Assembly (NCBI GenBank): GCA_905193085.1
Contig: CAJJNI010000033.1
Coordinates: forward strand, 1-15,887
Reading direction: 5' to 3'
DNA length: 15,887 nucleotides
Source: an uncultured Lachnospiraceae bacterium
GTDB taxonomy: Bacteria; Bacillota; Clostridia; Lachnospirales; Lachnospiraceae
Every line of letters begins with the position of its first letter. Position 1 is the first letter of the stretch. The position numbers and the translations under genes were made by a program. This document shows, piece by piece, positions 1-9,653 of this stretch. The notes below the pieces were generated by a model that saw nothing but the letters and a program-made list of their open reading frames with translations, had not been told where the DNA came from and did no database searches.

Positions 1-3000
1 CATCAGTTGTAATTGTATATGTCATACTCTGCTTATTCTGTGACAATATACCCTGACTTACAGTAATTACCGGAGCTTTCTTATCAATACACTGCACTGA
101 CGGAAGAGTTGTATAATCTCTCTTTCCATTGTTCTTTGCCTGTGCACTTACAACAATCTGTCCTGCATAATTATCTGCATAAGTTACAGTAACATTTTTT
201 CCAAAATATTCTGCACTGACTGCAGCTTCTGATGTAAGCTCTTCACCAACACCATTTTCTTTTGTCTCATCATATGCATAAAGTTTTACATCACTAACCG
301 GCTTGTTATAAGAAATATTAGCTGTCACATCATTATTGACTAATGAAAGGCCTTCAGTATCAGGAGACTCATTCATGACATAAGAACCACTTTCAGTTCC
401 GGTCATTCTTCTTGTTCCAAACCACTGCACACTAAGAGATGATGGTGCTCCATAATCAAATCCCTGAACCTGTGCAGTTGTATTTCCTGAATTACCATAC
501 ACATCTGTGTATGTAAATTCATATGTTTCATTATCAAAGAAATCATGATAATAATGTTTAACAAGCTTTGTTGTCTCTACACCATTCTCTGTAACTGTCT
601 CTTCATTCATAAAGGTTGTAGCATCCAGATTAGTTGCAATTACATCTTCGGATACATCTGCCACAAGATATGCCCTGACAAACGCAATATCATTATCATC
701 ACGCAATACCTTGTATTCTACCTTTACATCTGCAGCTTCATTATCAAATGAATCTACAGAAAATCCTTTCAATGCTTTCACATTTCCGGCTTCATCTACA
801 AAATACAAATCAAACTGTGCCGGTTTTGTAATTTCAACCGTATAACCGGCAATTTTAAGACCATCTATTGAATCACCACTGTCACTGTAAGATACCGGTG
901 CAGCCGCTCCTGCTTTTTTCGCAATAAGTTTTACCTTACTCTCATCAGTAATCTGGAATGCCATCTTGTAGCCTCTTGCAACATACTGTGCCATACTGTC
1001 ATTTACCCTTGAAGTTTCAGATAAATTTCCATTTTCATCTACATCAAAAACACCATCTAATGCAGTATATCCACGACGCAGTCCGCTTACAATACCCTGA
1101 AATTCCGGTGCTGTAGTGTCAGGTTCAGGTAAAACAGTCTTATCAATATTATATGGAAGATTTACAGTCAGACTTCCTGTGTTACCTGCCTCGTCTCTGT
1201 ATTCAAATGTATACTTATCTCCCTTCTTGCTTCCAACAGGGAAGATATATTTTGTATCTCCATTTAAACCGTACAAATCTTCATCGCACTGTAATATAAC
1301 TTTCACAGGACCATCTACCGTATCACTGCTTCCGTCCATAAAATAAGGCTCTGTACTACCATTGTCATACAAAAATACAGGAGTTACATCTTCTATCTTC
1401 TTATCAATATTACTTACTTTGACATTTTTGCTTACAATCTGGCCATCATAGATTCCTTCAACATAAACCTCACCGTTATCTTCCATTACTATACGGGCGG
1501 CTGTAGAATCTATCTGGTCTATCTCACCAGTTTTATCAGTAATGCGGTTTCCGTTTTCATCTACTGATACTGCTGTAATTGTAAGAATCTTAGCATCAGA
1601 AGCCATTGCTTCTCCGGAAACTGCTTCTAAATTAGCCATGACTGTCACATTCTGATTTGTCTGCTTTGTCTCTGAATAATTAATTCTTATTCTGTCAGAA
1701 CCTTCCTCGAATGCTCCTGTAGTATCCAGCTCCTGATTATAGGTGTTTCCAAACAAATCAGTATACTCCAGTTCATACTGTCCTGCACTGTGAAGCATTG
1801 TAAGAGGACTTAAGAAATGATACTTATAATCACTGTATGCAGTAAGTTCTTCTCCAGGATTAACAATAACTTCCTGCTTAGCTACCGCTGCAACATTTGT
1901 ACCTGCTCCGTAATTGTAAATTCTGCTAAGCGGCGATTCACTTTCAACAAACAGATTGCCATTGCTGTCAAAGTTTGTTGTATCGTCATAAGAATACATA
2001 TTTCCATATAATGGATATTCATTCCTCTGCTCTGCTGAACCATTTACCTTAAGTTCAGGTTTTTTATTTTCATAAGAGAATGGCTGTTCGTTATAACTTT
2101 CATTTCCATTTGCATCATTAACACTCAGTTGTATTCCGCCATAACACATCTCACCTTCAGGCACATCATTCTGATACATAAATGTACCCCACACATAAAT
2201 ACAACCGCCAGTGTTATTTTCACTGTCATTTGGAATATACTGTGTCTTATATATTCCATAATTTACTGAACTGTAATCCTCCCAACATGCAGCACCTGAT
2301 GTTTCTGTGCTCTGTCCGAAGTTTACAGTGTACTCTGCCTCTTCGTATGGGTCTCCTGTAACCTGCGGATTATCTGTTATCAACGGTTCATCTGTTATTG
2401 ATGGTGCCGCAGTAACTAAAGGTTCATCTGTTTGTGCAGGCTCTCCTTCTTTGTCTGAACCATTTAATGTACCATTGGCCTTTTTTATTTTATAGCCATA
2501 ATAACCATCATATCTGATTTTCAGCAAATCGTTCATATCCAGTTCATTGTTATCACTTACATTAATTTTAAAACAGAAATTCATTCCGTCCTGCTGATAT
2601 TCAACAACTGTATCCGGCTCAATACCATCTACATCTTCTGCTGTAAATGTATCTGCAACAAGATTATCATTATAATTTTCCAGATTATAAACATCTGTAT
2701 TATAACTGGCATTGTACATTACAAATTCCCAGCTTCCCGGTTCATAACAGCTGATAGAATTATAAGAATCGCGTACATCTTCTGTATAGAACTCATGAAG
2801 TTTCATTACCGCTTCCGGACACTCTGCAAACACATTTTCACTAAGTTGCAATTTGTGTTCAATCTTACTTTCTTCTCTTATATAATCTTTAGGAACTGTC
2901 TGCTTAGTTGCATTTATAAATAATGTCTTTTTGTCAACCTGTCCGTTTGTATTTAAAACCTCATAACAGATAACATTTCTGCCTTCTGTAACCGGAATAT

Positions 3001-6000
3001 AATACTGTCCGTCTTTACAATAAGAAGCTTCATCAAATACATACTTTCCAGAATCATCAACTGCCGCTTCACTGACATTATAAATATATGAATAAACTCC
3101 TTCAGACTCTGTCAAATCACGCCACTGTGCATTTTTTGCATTTGCACTATCTGCCTGATTATATACTCTGAACTTAAGATTTCGTTCAATGCCGCTCTCT
3201 GTCTCAGGAAGTTTTCCTTCAAAAGACACCTGCTGAGTAACAGTATAGCCTTCCGGCGGTGCCGCAATACCCATACCAACCACATAGCCATACTCAGAAG
3301 CAAATGACAGGTCAATATTATCAGACAGCTTATATACAGCCTCTTTCTGTTCAGATTTATATTCGATTACTCTGCTGTAGGTCTTATTGTAATATCCAGA
3401 CCATAAATCAGTATATACATAACGGTCAATATAAATATCATTATAATATGTTACATGACAGTCTCCATCAGTAGTTGTCACAACAAATTCCAGATAATAC
3501 CAGCCGCTTCCGTTATCTTCTGAAACACCGGTTGAAACAGTAATTCCCTGTTCCCTTGTGGCTGTAAAATCATATTTTTCACAGATAGTATCTGAATTAT
3601 CAACCGTATCTGCTGATTCAATTGTGTGCTTAGAACCATCTGATGTCTTACGAAGTCTTACATAAGAAGCTGATGCATCAATATCTGCAAGATTATAGTT
3701 AAAGTTTCCTTCATTCTTTCCTGCAAGTGTATAAATAAAAGATACTCCATCTATACTGTACGCTGTACTTGTACTTGTCTGTGCATCATATGAAAGCATG
3801 CCTTTTATGTCCTGACTGTTGCTGTCAATAACATTTTTTACTGTCGCACTGTAATCACCTGCATTTGCAAGATAAATATCTGAATGCTCATTTATGGCAA
3901 TTGCATCTAAAGAATCATAATATACTTTCAAAGTTCCTGATGCATTGTTAAAATTATCTACTGTTCTTACCGTAATGCTTACTTCTCCAGTTCCATAACA
4001 TGTGGCTAACTTATTAATCAGACTCTCATACGCTGACTTGCCGCCATTTGTACTGCTGTAATTATATGTCAGCTGTGGTGCTCCCGGACTTCCATCATCA
4101 GTATATTTACTTTCAACATAATACCAGTCATTCTGTGTAAATATATCTTTTTCAGTTGTTGAATTACATATATAAATGTAACGCTCATTATCACTGAACT
4201 GAACTTCTGTAAAACTTAAAAGAGTTGCAAGTGTACCATCTGTATTTACAAGTGCATCTGGCTGCTTCATTATAAGCTCCGGACGCGCCAATGGCTTATC
4301 TGCTGTTCCTACATTTATAGAATATCTATTTTCTACTTTACCGAAAAACAGTGTATATTTATATGTTTCTTCTGTTGTGTGTCCTGCAAAATCTGTTACC
4401 GTAACTTTTAGACTTACAGTTTTCTTTTTATCAGAATCAACATTATCATCATTATACGAACCCTTAACCGGAATTTCTATGTTACGACGGTCTGTATATG
4501 ATGTGATATCACACTGCTGTGCCGATTGACCTGACCACTGATATGTCACAGACTGTACACCATACTCATCAGATACATTAAGGGTAGTAGTTATCTCTGC
4601 TGATGTCCTCTGTGCATTACCGTCAATGCTGCTTTTCTTCTGTTCAAGAGATGGTGCTTTATTATCTGCAAAGTAAGACAACGCAAAACTGTCTTTCCCC
4701 TTATTACCAGCATAATCCATTGTTGAAAAAACAAGATTACCGGTAATATTTCCAGCCTTTTCCTCAGTTGCAGCTCCATAATCAATACCATCAACAAGAC
4801 GAATATGCAGATACAATGTTCCGTTTTCCTTCTCAAACTGTATTATTTTACCATTTACATTACTTCTGTCATCATTCTCATCTACAGTTGTATAAAGTCT
4901 CTTCCACACTGCGTTATCCGACACCTTTGATGTCGTACTCCAGCAGTAATCATATGCATATGTATCACTTCCGGTACCACATATCCATTTAAAACCTGCA
5001 ATAATTCCGGTAACTCCGCTTGAATACACTCCATCTGCATCTTTACTCTCTTTAACATCATCAACATTCACAGGGAAAGTAAGTACTTTACCATTATATG
5101 ATGATACAGGAGTATAAACTCCATCTGTCACATCAAGATTTAAAGTTGTCTTCGGAGCAAGACGGTCAATAAACTGCTGTCTTTCAGGAGCGATTGTAAC
5201 ATTGTCCATTCCTGTTGTTACATTACCACAAATATCTTTGACATTACTCATTCCATTCAATGAAGTAATCTTAACAGGTTCACCGCCCTTCTGATACATA
5301 TCTGCAGTAATATTCAAAATCTCAAAAGTAATCTGTGTCTTACTTCCAAGTGCACTGTCAACTCCATCTGCTTCTGCTGCTGAAAGACTATTTACAGATT
5401 TAGCCTTAAGCTTAACAAAACCGTTTGCATCTTTAACATTAAGCGTTGCACTGATATTATCAAGAAAATTTTGCTTTTTAGCAGAATCTGACGGATAATC
5501 AATTTTGTCATCAAATGTAACTGTAAAACTCAGTTTATCACCAACAGCTGTAAACACATCACTAAGAGTGGCATCTCCTTCGCTCTCATCAACCGGAATG
5601 TCAGCTCTTTGTGCCTTAGTCACATCAAGGGATACTTTCTGCACTCCAACCTTAACATTATCAAGAAATACCTGATTTGATACTGTCTTTGTGCCTGCGC
5701 TCCAATTAAGTCCGTTACCGGCAAGGTCAGTAATCTTGCTTATTGCGGTAAGGCCAAAACCTAAATATGTTTTTGCTTTTCCATTTTCATCAAGAAGCTT
5801 TGCTGAATAACTTCCTCTTGCAGATGCCCATGTATCACTTCCGCCTGGCATCTCAACAGTTCTTACAACAACATCCGTTGCCTGATTTGCAATTTTCTCA
5901 GGTACAGTAAAACCGAATACCATCTTGTTACCTTCAAGCTTTACAAGCTGTGCAGAAATTGTACCGGCTCCCTGACCGTTCTTCTTATGGTAAGTCTTAA

Positions 6001-6835
6001 GATTTAACTTAAGTGCAGAACTTTCTGCATTACCAAAACGGATACTTTCACTGCATTCAAGAATCAGATAACCTGTCTCATTTGCTTTAAATCCACCATT
6101 ATTTAATGCTGAACCTGTCATGGATTTGCTGATATAGCAGCTTGTGACCTGCGGCATTACTGTATCCACCGCATAAATATTATTCTCACCTACACATGAA
6201 CCATTACATACACAACGATTATTTCCAGCCCAGTAATTAAAATAGTTATTACTTCCAACTTTACATATTTTTTCAAACTGCTGTGACTGCTCATCATTTT
6301 TATTTTCTGTCTCACTGTACAAAAGACTTCCCTGACTTGAGCCTTTAAGCTCAACCATAGCCTTACCCCACTCTTTGCTCCAATGACGCTTGTTGCTGTG
6401 CTTATCATTGTATAAATTAGTACGATAACCAATCTGAATCTGACCTTTTGACATAAGACTCTTCATTACTTTATTTGGATAATATCTCCAATTTGCATAC
6501 CACAGACTGTCATGGTTCTTCTTAGTCCTTTTAGTTCTGTCAAGAGCAGCTCCCTTTGACAGACCCGGTGTTATATTTCCGGACCATGAATCTGCCTTAA
6601 AATTCTTATTAAGATTGTAATTTGAACTGCCGAACACATGAACTCTCATGAACTGCTGATTTGTATACGCATTTGCCGGCATAAGACAAACCCCTGCAAT
6701 GTCCGGATTATATGACACTGCAGCTTCAAGTGTAGTTGAAAACAACCCGGCCGGCAGTGTCGTGACAATCATTCCGAGCACCAGTATTAAAGCCATAAAC
6801 ATACTAATACTTCTTTTTGTCTTTCTTCTTCTCAT
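1..6835 (-). CDS. Giant secreted Ig-like repeat surface protein, C-terminus beyond the window
   Basis: One reading frame stays open from ATG at 6835 to the left edge: 2278 codons with no stop. The start is fixed by AGGAGG five bases upstream. Residues 1-38 form a signal peptide: basic MRRRKTKR, then a hydrophobic stretch ending near TLEA. Residues 40-220 form an N-terminal module with a cysteine cluster (RCVCNGSCVG, about 212-221). The rest resembles stacked bacterial Ig-like beta-sandwich units, each recognisable by an acidic-x-x-G-N turn: TDLAGN (about 370), MDYAGN (about 703), TDFAGH (about 815), TDLFGN (about 1692), RDEAGN (about 1880), VDEAGN (about 2012) and TDVYGN (about 2106). A Thr/Pro-rich linker lies at about 1463-1500. 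No catalytic motif was seen. Such proteins are usually adhesins or matrix-like cell-surface proteins. The anchor (sortase signal, SLH or other) would lie off the left edge. The MalT-like regulator directly upstream may control it. Confidence 0.9.
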   Translation of the reverse strand, partial: MRRRKTKRSISMFMALILVLGMIVTTLPAGLFSTTLEAAVSYNPDIAGVCLMPANAYTNQQFMRVHVFGSSNYNLNKNFKADSWSGNITPGLSKGAALDRTKRTKKNHDSLWYANWRYYPNKVMKSLMSKGQIQIGYRTNLYNDKHSNKRHWSKEWGKAMVELKGSSQGSLLYSETENKNDEQSQQFEKICKVGSNNYFNYWAGNNRCVCNGSCVGENNIYAVDTVMPQVTSCYISKSMTGSALNNGGFKANETGYLILECSESIRFGNAESSALKLNLKTYHKKNGQGAGTISAQLVKLEGNKMVFGFTVPEKIANQATDVVVRTVEMPGGSDTWASARGSYSAKLLDENGKAKTYLGFGLTAISKITDLAGNGLNWSAGTKTVSNQVFLDNVKVGVQKVSLDVTKAQRADIPVDESEGDATLSDVFTAVGDKLSFTVTFDDKIDYPSDSAKKQNFLDNISATLNVKDANGFVKLKAKSVNSLSAAEADGVDSALGSKTQITFEILNITADMYQKGGEPVKITSLNGMSNVKDICGNVTTGMDNVTIAPERQQFIDRLAPKTTLNLDVTDGVYTPVSSYNGKVLTFPVNVDDVKESKDADGVYSSGVTGIIAGFKWICGTGSDTYAYDYCWSTTSKVSDNAVWKRLYTTVDENDDRSNVNGKIIQFEKENGTLYLHIRLVDGIDYGAATEEKAGNITGNLVFSTMDYAGNKGKDSFALSYFADNKAPSLEQKKSSIDGNAQRTSAEITTTLNVSDEYGVQSVTYQWSGQSAQQCDITSYTDRRNIEIPVKGSYNDDNVDSDKKKTVSLKVTVTDFAGHTTEETYKYTLFFGKVENRYSINVGTADKPLARPELIMKQPDALVNTDGTLATLLSFTEVQFSDNERYIYICNSTTEKDIFTQNDWYYVESKYTDDGSPGAPQLTYNYSSTNGGKSAYESLINKLATCYGTGEVSITVRTVDNFNNASGTLKVYYDSLDAIAINEHSDIYLANAGDYSATVKNVIDSNSQDIKGMLSYDAQTSTSTAYSIDGVSFIYTLAGKNEGNFNYNLADIDASASYVRLRKTSDGSKHTIESADTVDNSDTICEKYDFTATREQGITVSTGVSEDNGSGWYYLEFVVTTTDGDCHVTYYNDIYIDRYVYTDLWSGYYNKTYSRVIEYKSEQKEAVYKLSDNIDLSFASEYGYVVGMGIAAPPEGYTVTQQVSFEGKLPETESGIERNLKFRVYNQADSANAKNAQWRDLTESEGVYSYIYNVSEAAVDDSGKYVFDEASYCKDGQYYIPVTEGRNVICYEVLNTNGQVDKKTLFINATKQTVPKDYIREESKIEHKLQLSENVFAECPEAVMKLHEFYTEDVRDSYNSISCYEPGSWEFVMYNASYNTDVYNLENYNDNLVADTFTAEDVDGIEPDTVVEYQQDGMNFCFKINVSDNNELDMNDLLKIRYDGYYGYKIKKANGTLNGSDKEGEPAQTDEPLVTAAPSITDEPLITDNPQVTGDPYEEAEYTVNFGQSTETSGAACWEDYSSVNYGIYKTQYIPNDSENNTGGCIYVWGTFMYQNDVPEGEMCYGGIQLSVNDANGNESYNEQPFSYENKKPELKVNGSAEQRNEYPLYGNMYSYDDTTNFDSNGNLFVESESPLSRIYNYGAGTNVAAVAKQEVIVNPGEELTAYSDYKYHFLSPLTMLHSAGQYELEYTDLFGNTYNQELDTTGAFEEGSDRIRINYSETKQTNQNVTVMANLEAVSGEAMASDAKILTITAVSVDENGNRITDKTGEIDQIDSTAARIVMEDNGEVYVEGIYDGQIVSKNVKVSNIDKKIEDVTPVFLYDNGSTEPYFMDGSSDTVDGPVKVILQCDEDLYGLNGDTKYIFPVGSKKGDKYTFEYRDEAGNTGSLTVNLPYNIDKTVLPEPDTTAPEFQGIVSGLRRGYTALDGVFDVDENGNLSETSRVNDSMAQYVARGYKMAFQITDESKVKLIAKKAGAAAPVSYSDSGDSIDGLKIAGYTVEITKPAQFDLYFVDEAGNVKALKGFSVDSFDNEAADVKVEYKVLRDDNDIAFVRAYLVADVSEDVIATNLDATTFMNEETVTENGVETTKLVKHYYHDFFDNETYEFTYTDVYGNSGNTTAQVQGFDYGAPSSLSVQWFGTRRMTGTESGSYVMNESPDTEGLSLVNNDVTANISYNKPVSDVKLYAYDETKENGVGEELTSEAAVSAEYFGKNVTVTYADNYAGQIVVSAQAKNNGKRDYTTLPSVQCIDKKAPVITVSQGILSQNKQSMTYTITTD

Positions 6836-6840
6836 ATATA

Positions 6841-6846
6841 CCTCCT
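6841..6846 (-). promoter_or_regulatory. Ribosome binding site of the giant surface protein
   Basis: A perfect AGGAGG lies five bases before the ATG at 6835 and sets the start immediately ahead of the basic signal-peptide n-region. Confidence 0.85.
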
Positions 6847-6921
6847 GTCTTTATAATAAACATTCTTCTGCTACAATGGTTCATGAATATTATATAAATG
6901 CTATATTATCCATTATTGTTT

Positions 6922-6964
6922 ATTATATAAGTAGTTAAATTTTTTCGCCACACCCGAACGGGTG
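6922..6964 (-). promoter_or_regulatory. Candidate activator-dependent promoter of the surface protein, with a 14-bp palindrome
   Basis: On the minus strand a consensus TATAAT lies at 6922-6927. The hexamer 17 bp upstream is TGGCGA (6945-6950), a poor -35. The palindrome CACCCG-TT-CGGGTG (6951-6964) abuts it and is centred about 42 bp before the expected start near 6915, which is typical for an activator that contacts RNA polymerase. It could also fold as a short hairpin. On the plus strand it is followed by GTTTTT, but no plus-strand gene would need a terminator there. Binding by the neighbouring MalT-like protein is inferred. Confidence 0.45.
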
Positions 6965-6988
6965 GTTTTTCACCATTTTTTCACAATT

Positions 6989-9505
6989 TTATATAGAATG
7001 ATGCTCCAGTGCTTCTTTTAAATAATTCCTTCTGTCAATACCAAGTTTTCGGAAAATTATTTTCAGATGACTCTTAACTGTATTTTCAGATATATGTAAT
7101 TTCTGTGAAATCTCGCTGTTCCGATACCCCTGCGCCGCAAGTCCTGCAATCTCAAGTTCTCTTCCAGTCAGTGTATCCTGACCCTGACTGTTATCACTCC
7201 TGTCCAGCATATCAAAAATCCTGCTTTTCTCTACTCTTGTATATCGTACATTTAACTGTTCAATCTCCTTCATTACATCACGATATTTTGATACTAATGC
7301 AGGAGCACGCATGAAAATAGCAAAATATTTACGATAGCATGCTATAAACACATAATTTTTATCCTTACTGACAAGTTCTAATACTCTGTCTACATACTCC
7401 ATTGCCTCCGGCATTCTTTGAATTGCCATATGACACATTACAAGTCCTACATACATCATACTGAGTGCCGGCATTGATAACAGCCGCTTATCAAGATGCA
7501 TTGTAGCTTCTATTCCGGCAATGGCACGCCTGTATTCTTTATTAATAACAAGATCTGTAGTACGGCTTAGTTTTACAAGAAAATTCGTAAATGTCAAATC
7601 TGTAAGACTGTCTGCCTCACCAAGTGTCCAGTCGGCAGAGCGTCCGGTTTCCATCATAAGAGCGAGCAGATAGCTTCGCACAGTCTCCTCCATACATTTT
7701 GTCATATGCGAACCATTCTTCTTTGAAAAATGCTTTGCCTGGCTATCCAGATATTCGACAGCTTTTTGTACTGCATTCATATCTGACTGATACAGCGCAT
7801 TAATTCCCCTAAGTTGTGCTGCACCATAAATAACACTGATATTTCCACACTTTTCTGCCATAAGCTGCGCTTTGTGAACTAAAATCTCTGATTCTTCAAA
7901 CTTTCCCTGTTCTCCAAGTGCCTCTGCCCGATAAAGTTCTGATGCACCAGCACCATGTCCATTTGTCATTTTATTGTAAATGCGCATCATTTTATCCAGC
8001 TCATCGGCTGTTTTCATCATACTTCCACATTTATGATAAAAAAGATACAGCATAGATGCACAGCCAAACATAAACGGCTCTTCACTGCAAAACAACTGTG
8101 ATGGCTTAAGCATAATTTCATCTGCTTTTTCATACACCTCACACATTTTATTTACATCTAGAAATTCACTTAATGCCGACAGCATAAGCCATTCCCCGAA
8201 CATCTGAACATCTTCCTTAATCGCAGGTAATTCTTTTGCCCCCGCCATATATTTTTCAAAATCATCAAATGCAGTTCCTGCAAACAGTCCATAGCACAAC
8301 CTGAGAACTGATATAGGATATTTGTTCTGTATCTGCAGAGGGCAATTATTTAAAACATCTCTTGCCATATCCTGATAAGATACCCCATCAAACTGTTCCA
8401 TAAGCAGTCCTGCAAGATTACAGGATAGAATTTTCTCATAATCATTTGCCATGTAGTAACATTCTACTGCTTTAGCTGTCCATTTCCAATGATAATATAC
8501 ATCACCTGCCCGCCGGCAGACTTCATTATGAAATTTTTCATCTGCAATAACCAGTTGAAAACGCAAAAATGACAACAGCAGTTCATGCGGAATATACCTC
8601 TGCTGCGACTCATGAAATTCAAGAAGCGGTACTCTTGCAAGTAATGCCTGAATTTCCCCTGTATCCGGTTTCTCTTCCGGTAATAATTCATCAATATATT
8701 TTAGTCCAATCCATTCAAAATGACAAAACCGCAGCAAAATTTTTCTTTCTTCCGGCTCTAACTGTCTCCAGAATAAATTATACAAAAGCTCATTAGTATC
8801 ATTAACTGCAAATATTCCATCACCATATTCTGCATAGTTACGCATGTATATTGCTACAGCAACTGCCCAGCCGTCTGTCTTATCAAAAGCTGCTGATATA
8901 TCAGAAGGTGTCATCTCAAAACCTTTCTTTCTGGCAAGTCCATGAATTTCATCTCTTCTGAGAAGCAAATCTTCTTTATTTACAGTACACAAACTTCTGT
9001 TCATGCCCTGAGTAATACGGTGAAACTGCTCAATATACTGTGCTGCGCAGATTATATGAAGTCCGTCAGGCTTTCTTCTCGCAAAAACTGCAAGAAGTTG
9101 TGGCAGCCATTCATGTGATATATATTGAAAATTGTCAAACACAATATAAATCGGCTTATCAATTTCTATCTGCATTAAAATATCTACAGCCTCGTGCACA
9201 TTTTCATCATTTATTGCCCCAAGACAGCGCAGTCTGTCGGCATATTCCGATTCAAGCATCTCAAGCCGGCTTAAAAACCATTGCCAACTGCCGCTTCTTA
9301 CCTTTTGAACAGCAATATACCAATATACATCCGGCATTCCCTTCAATGCCTCACTTATAAATGTGGTTTTACCATACCCTGCCGGAGCTTCAGCCAAAGT
9401 AAGCCCGGCAGTTCTTATATGCTCCATCTTAGCCTTTAATCTTTTTGAAAAAAATAATTCGCTCACGCAGATTCTTCCCTCTTTCACTACCAGATAGCCA
9501 TGCAT
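6989..9505 (-). CDS. MalT-like (LAL-type) ATPase transcriptional regulator, LuxR family
   Basis: This 838-residue protein has the large STAND-ATPase activator layout. A P-loop APAGYGKTT lies at residues 40-48 and a Walker B strand PIYIVFDNF at about 118-126. A winged-helix and linker region is followed by a long helical, TPR-like sensor arm (about 330-760). A LuxR-type helix-turn-helix ends the protein: LTGRELEIAGLAAQG at about 779-793, then NTVKSHLKIIFRKLGI. In this family, ATP and an inducer drive oligomerisation and promoter activation; the inducer here is unknown. The gene is the same orientation as, and 153 bp upstream of, the giant surface gene, so that gene is the obvious target. The ATG at 9505 has only a weak site (GAGAAG). 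GTG at 9466, preceded by GAGGGA, would give a protein 13 residues shorter and still keep the P-loop. Confidence 0.9.
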   Translation of the reverse strand: MHGYLVVKEGRICVSELFFSKRLKAKMEHIRTAGLTLAEAPAGYGKTTFISEALKGMPDVYWYIAVQKVRSGSWQWFLSRLEMLESEYADRLRCLGAINDENVHEAVDILMQIEIDKPIYIVFDNFQYISHEWLPQLLAVFARRKPDGLHIICAAQYIEQFHRITQGMNRSLCTVNKEDLLLRRDEIHGLARKKGFEMTPSDISAAFDKTDGWAVAVAIYMRNYAEYGDGIFAVNDTNELLYNLFWRQLEPEERKILLRFCHFEWIGLKYIDELLPEEKPDTGEIQALLARVPLLEFHESQQRYIPHELLLSFLRFQLVIADEKFHNEVCRRAGDVYYHWKWTAKAVECYYMANDYEKILSCNLAGLLMEQFDGVSYQDMARDVLNNCPLQIQNKYPISVLRLCYGLFAGTAFDDFEKYMAGAKELPAIKEDVQMFGEWLMLSALSEFLDVNKMCEVYEKADEIMLKPSQLFCSEEPFMFGCASMLYLFYHKCGSMMKTADELDKMMRIYNKMTNGHGAGASELYRAEALGEQGKFEESEILVHKAQLMAEKCGNISVIYGAAQLRGINALYQSDMNAVQKAVEYLDSQAKHFSKKNGSHMTKCMEETVRSYLLALMMETGRSADWTLGEADSLTDLTFTNFLVKLSRTTDLVINKEYRRAIAGIEATMHLDKRLLSMPALSMMYVGLVMCHMAIQRMPEAMEYVDRVLELVSKDKNYVFIACYRKYFAIFMRAPALVSKYRDVMKEIEQLNVRYTRVEKSRIFDMLDRSDNSQGQDTLTGRELEIAGLAAQGYRNSEISQKLHISENTVKSHLKIIFRKLGIDRRNYLKEALEHHSI

Positions 9506-9547
9506 GGATATCTTCTCTGCAACTTTTAAAATTTCTGATAATGTTCC

Positions 9548-9625
9548 TTGTAATTTTTGTAATATCTATATATTTTTTTATAATATTCCTATAATATTTT
9601 TATCACAACCCAACAAAAATTACAA
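9548..9625. repeat. Perfect 13-bp inverted repeat bracketing the regulator promoter
   Basis: TTGTAATTTTTGT at 9548-9560 recurs as its exact complement, ACAAAAATTACAA, at 9613-9625. The arms are about 65 bp apart centre to centre. One lies just upstream of the -35 and the other in the leader of the regulator gene. The spacing is close to six helical turns, so the arms could be a pair of operator half-sites for looping. The AT-rich composition lowers certainty. Confidence 0.5.
9580..9608 (-). promoter_or_regulatory. Promoter of the MalT-like regulator
   Basis: The -35 TTGTGA (9603-9608) and -10 TATTAT (9580-9585) are separated by exactly 17 bp, matching 4/6 and 5/6 consensus bases. The element lies between the acetyltransferase gene and the regulator and indicates separate transcription of the regulator. 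Confidence 0.6.
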
Positions 9626-9653
9626 TGCAATCTATCAAAAGTGAAAGATTTAT

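Noticed and set aside
1..6836. Several short open frames on both strands inside the giant gene, for example 545-751 and 1116-1346 on the plus strand.
   Set aside because: They lie within one continuous 2278-codon minus-strand frame, lack ribosome binding sites and have no recognisable products.
6951..6980. Plus-strand hairpin followed by GTTTTT, as a terminator.
   Set aside because: No plus-strand transcript is expected upstream of it; the position relative to the minus-strand promoter makes an operator more likely.
9040..9360. 106-residue plus-strand open frame.
   Set aside because: It is antisense to the P-loop region of the MalT-like regulator, has no ribosome binding site, and its composition is that of a shadow frame.
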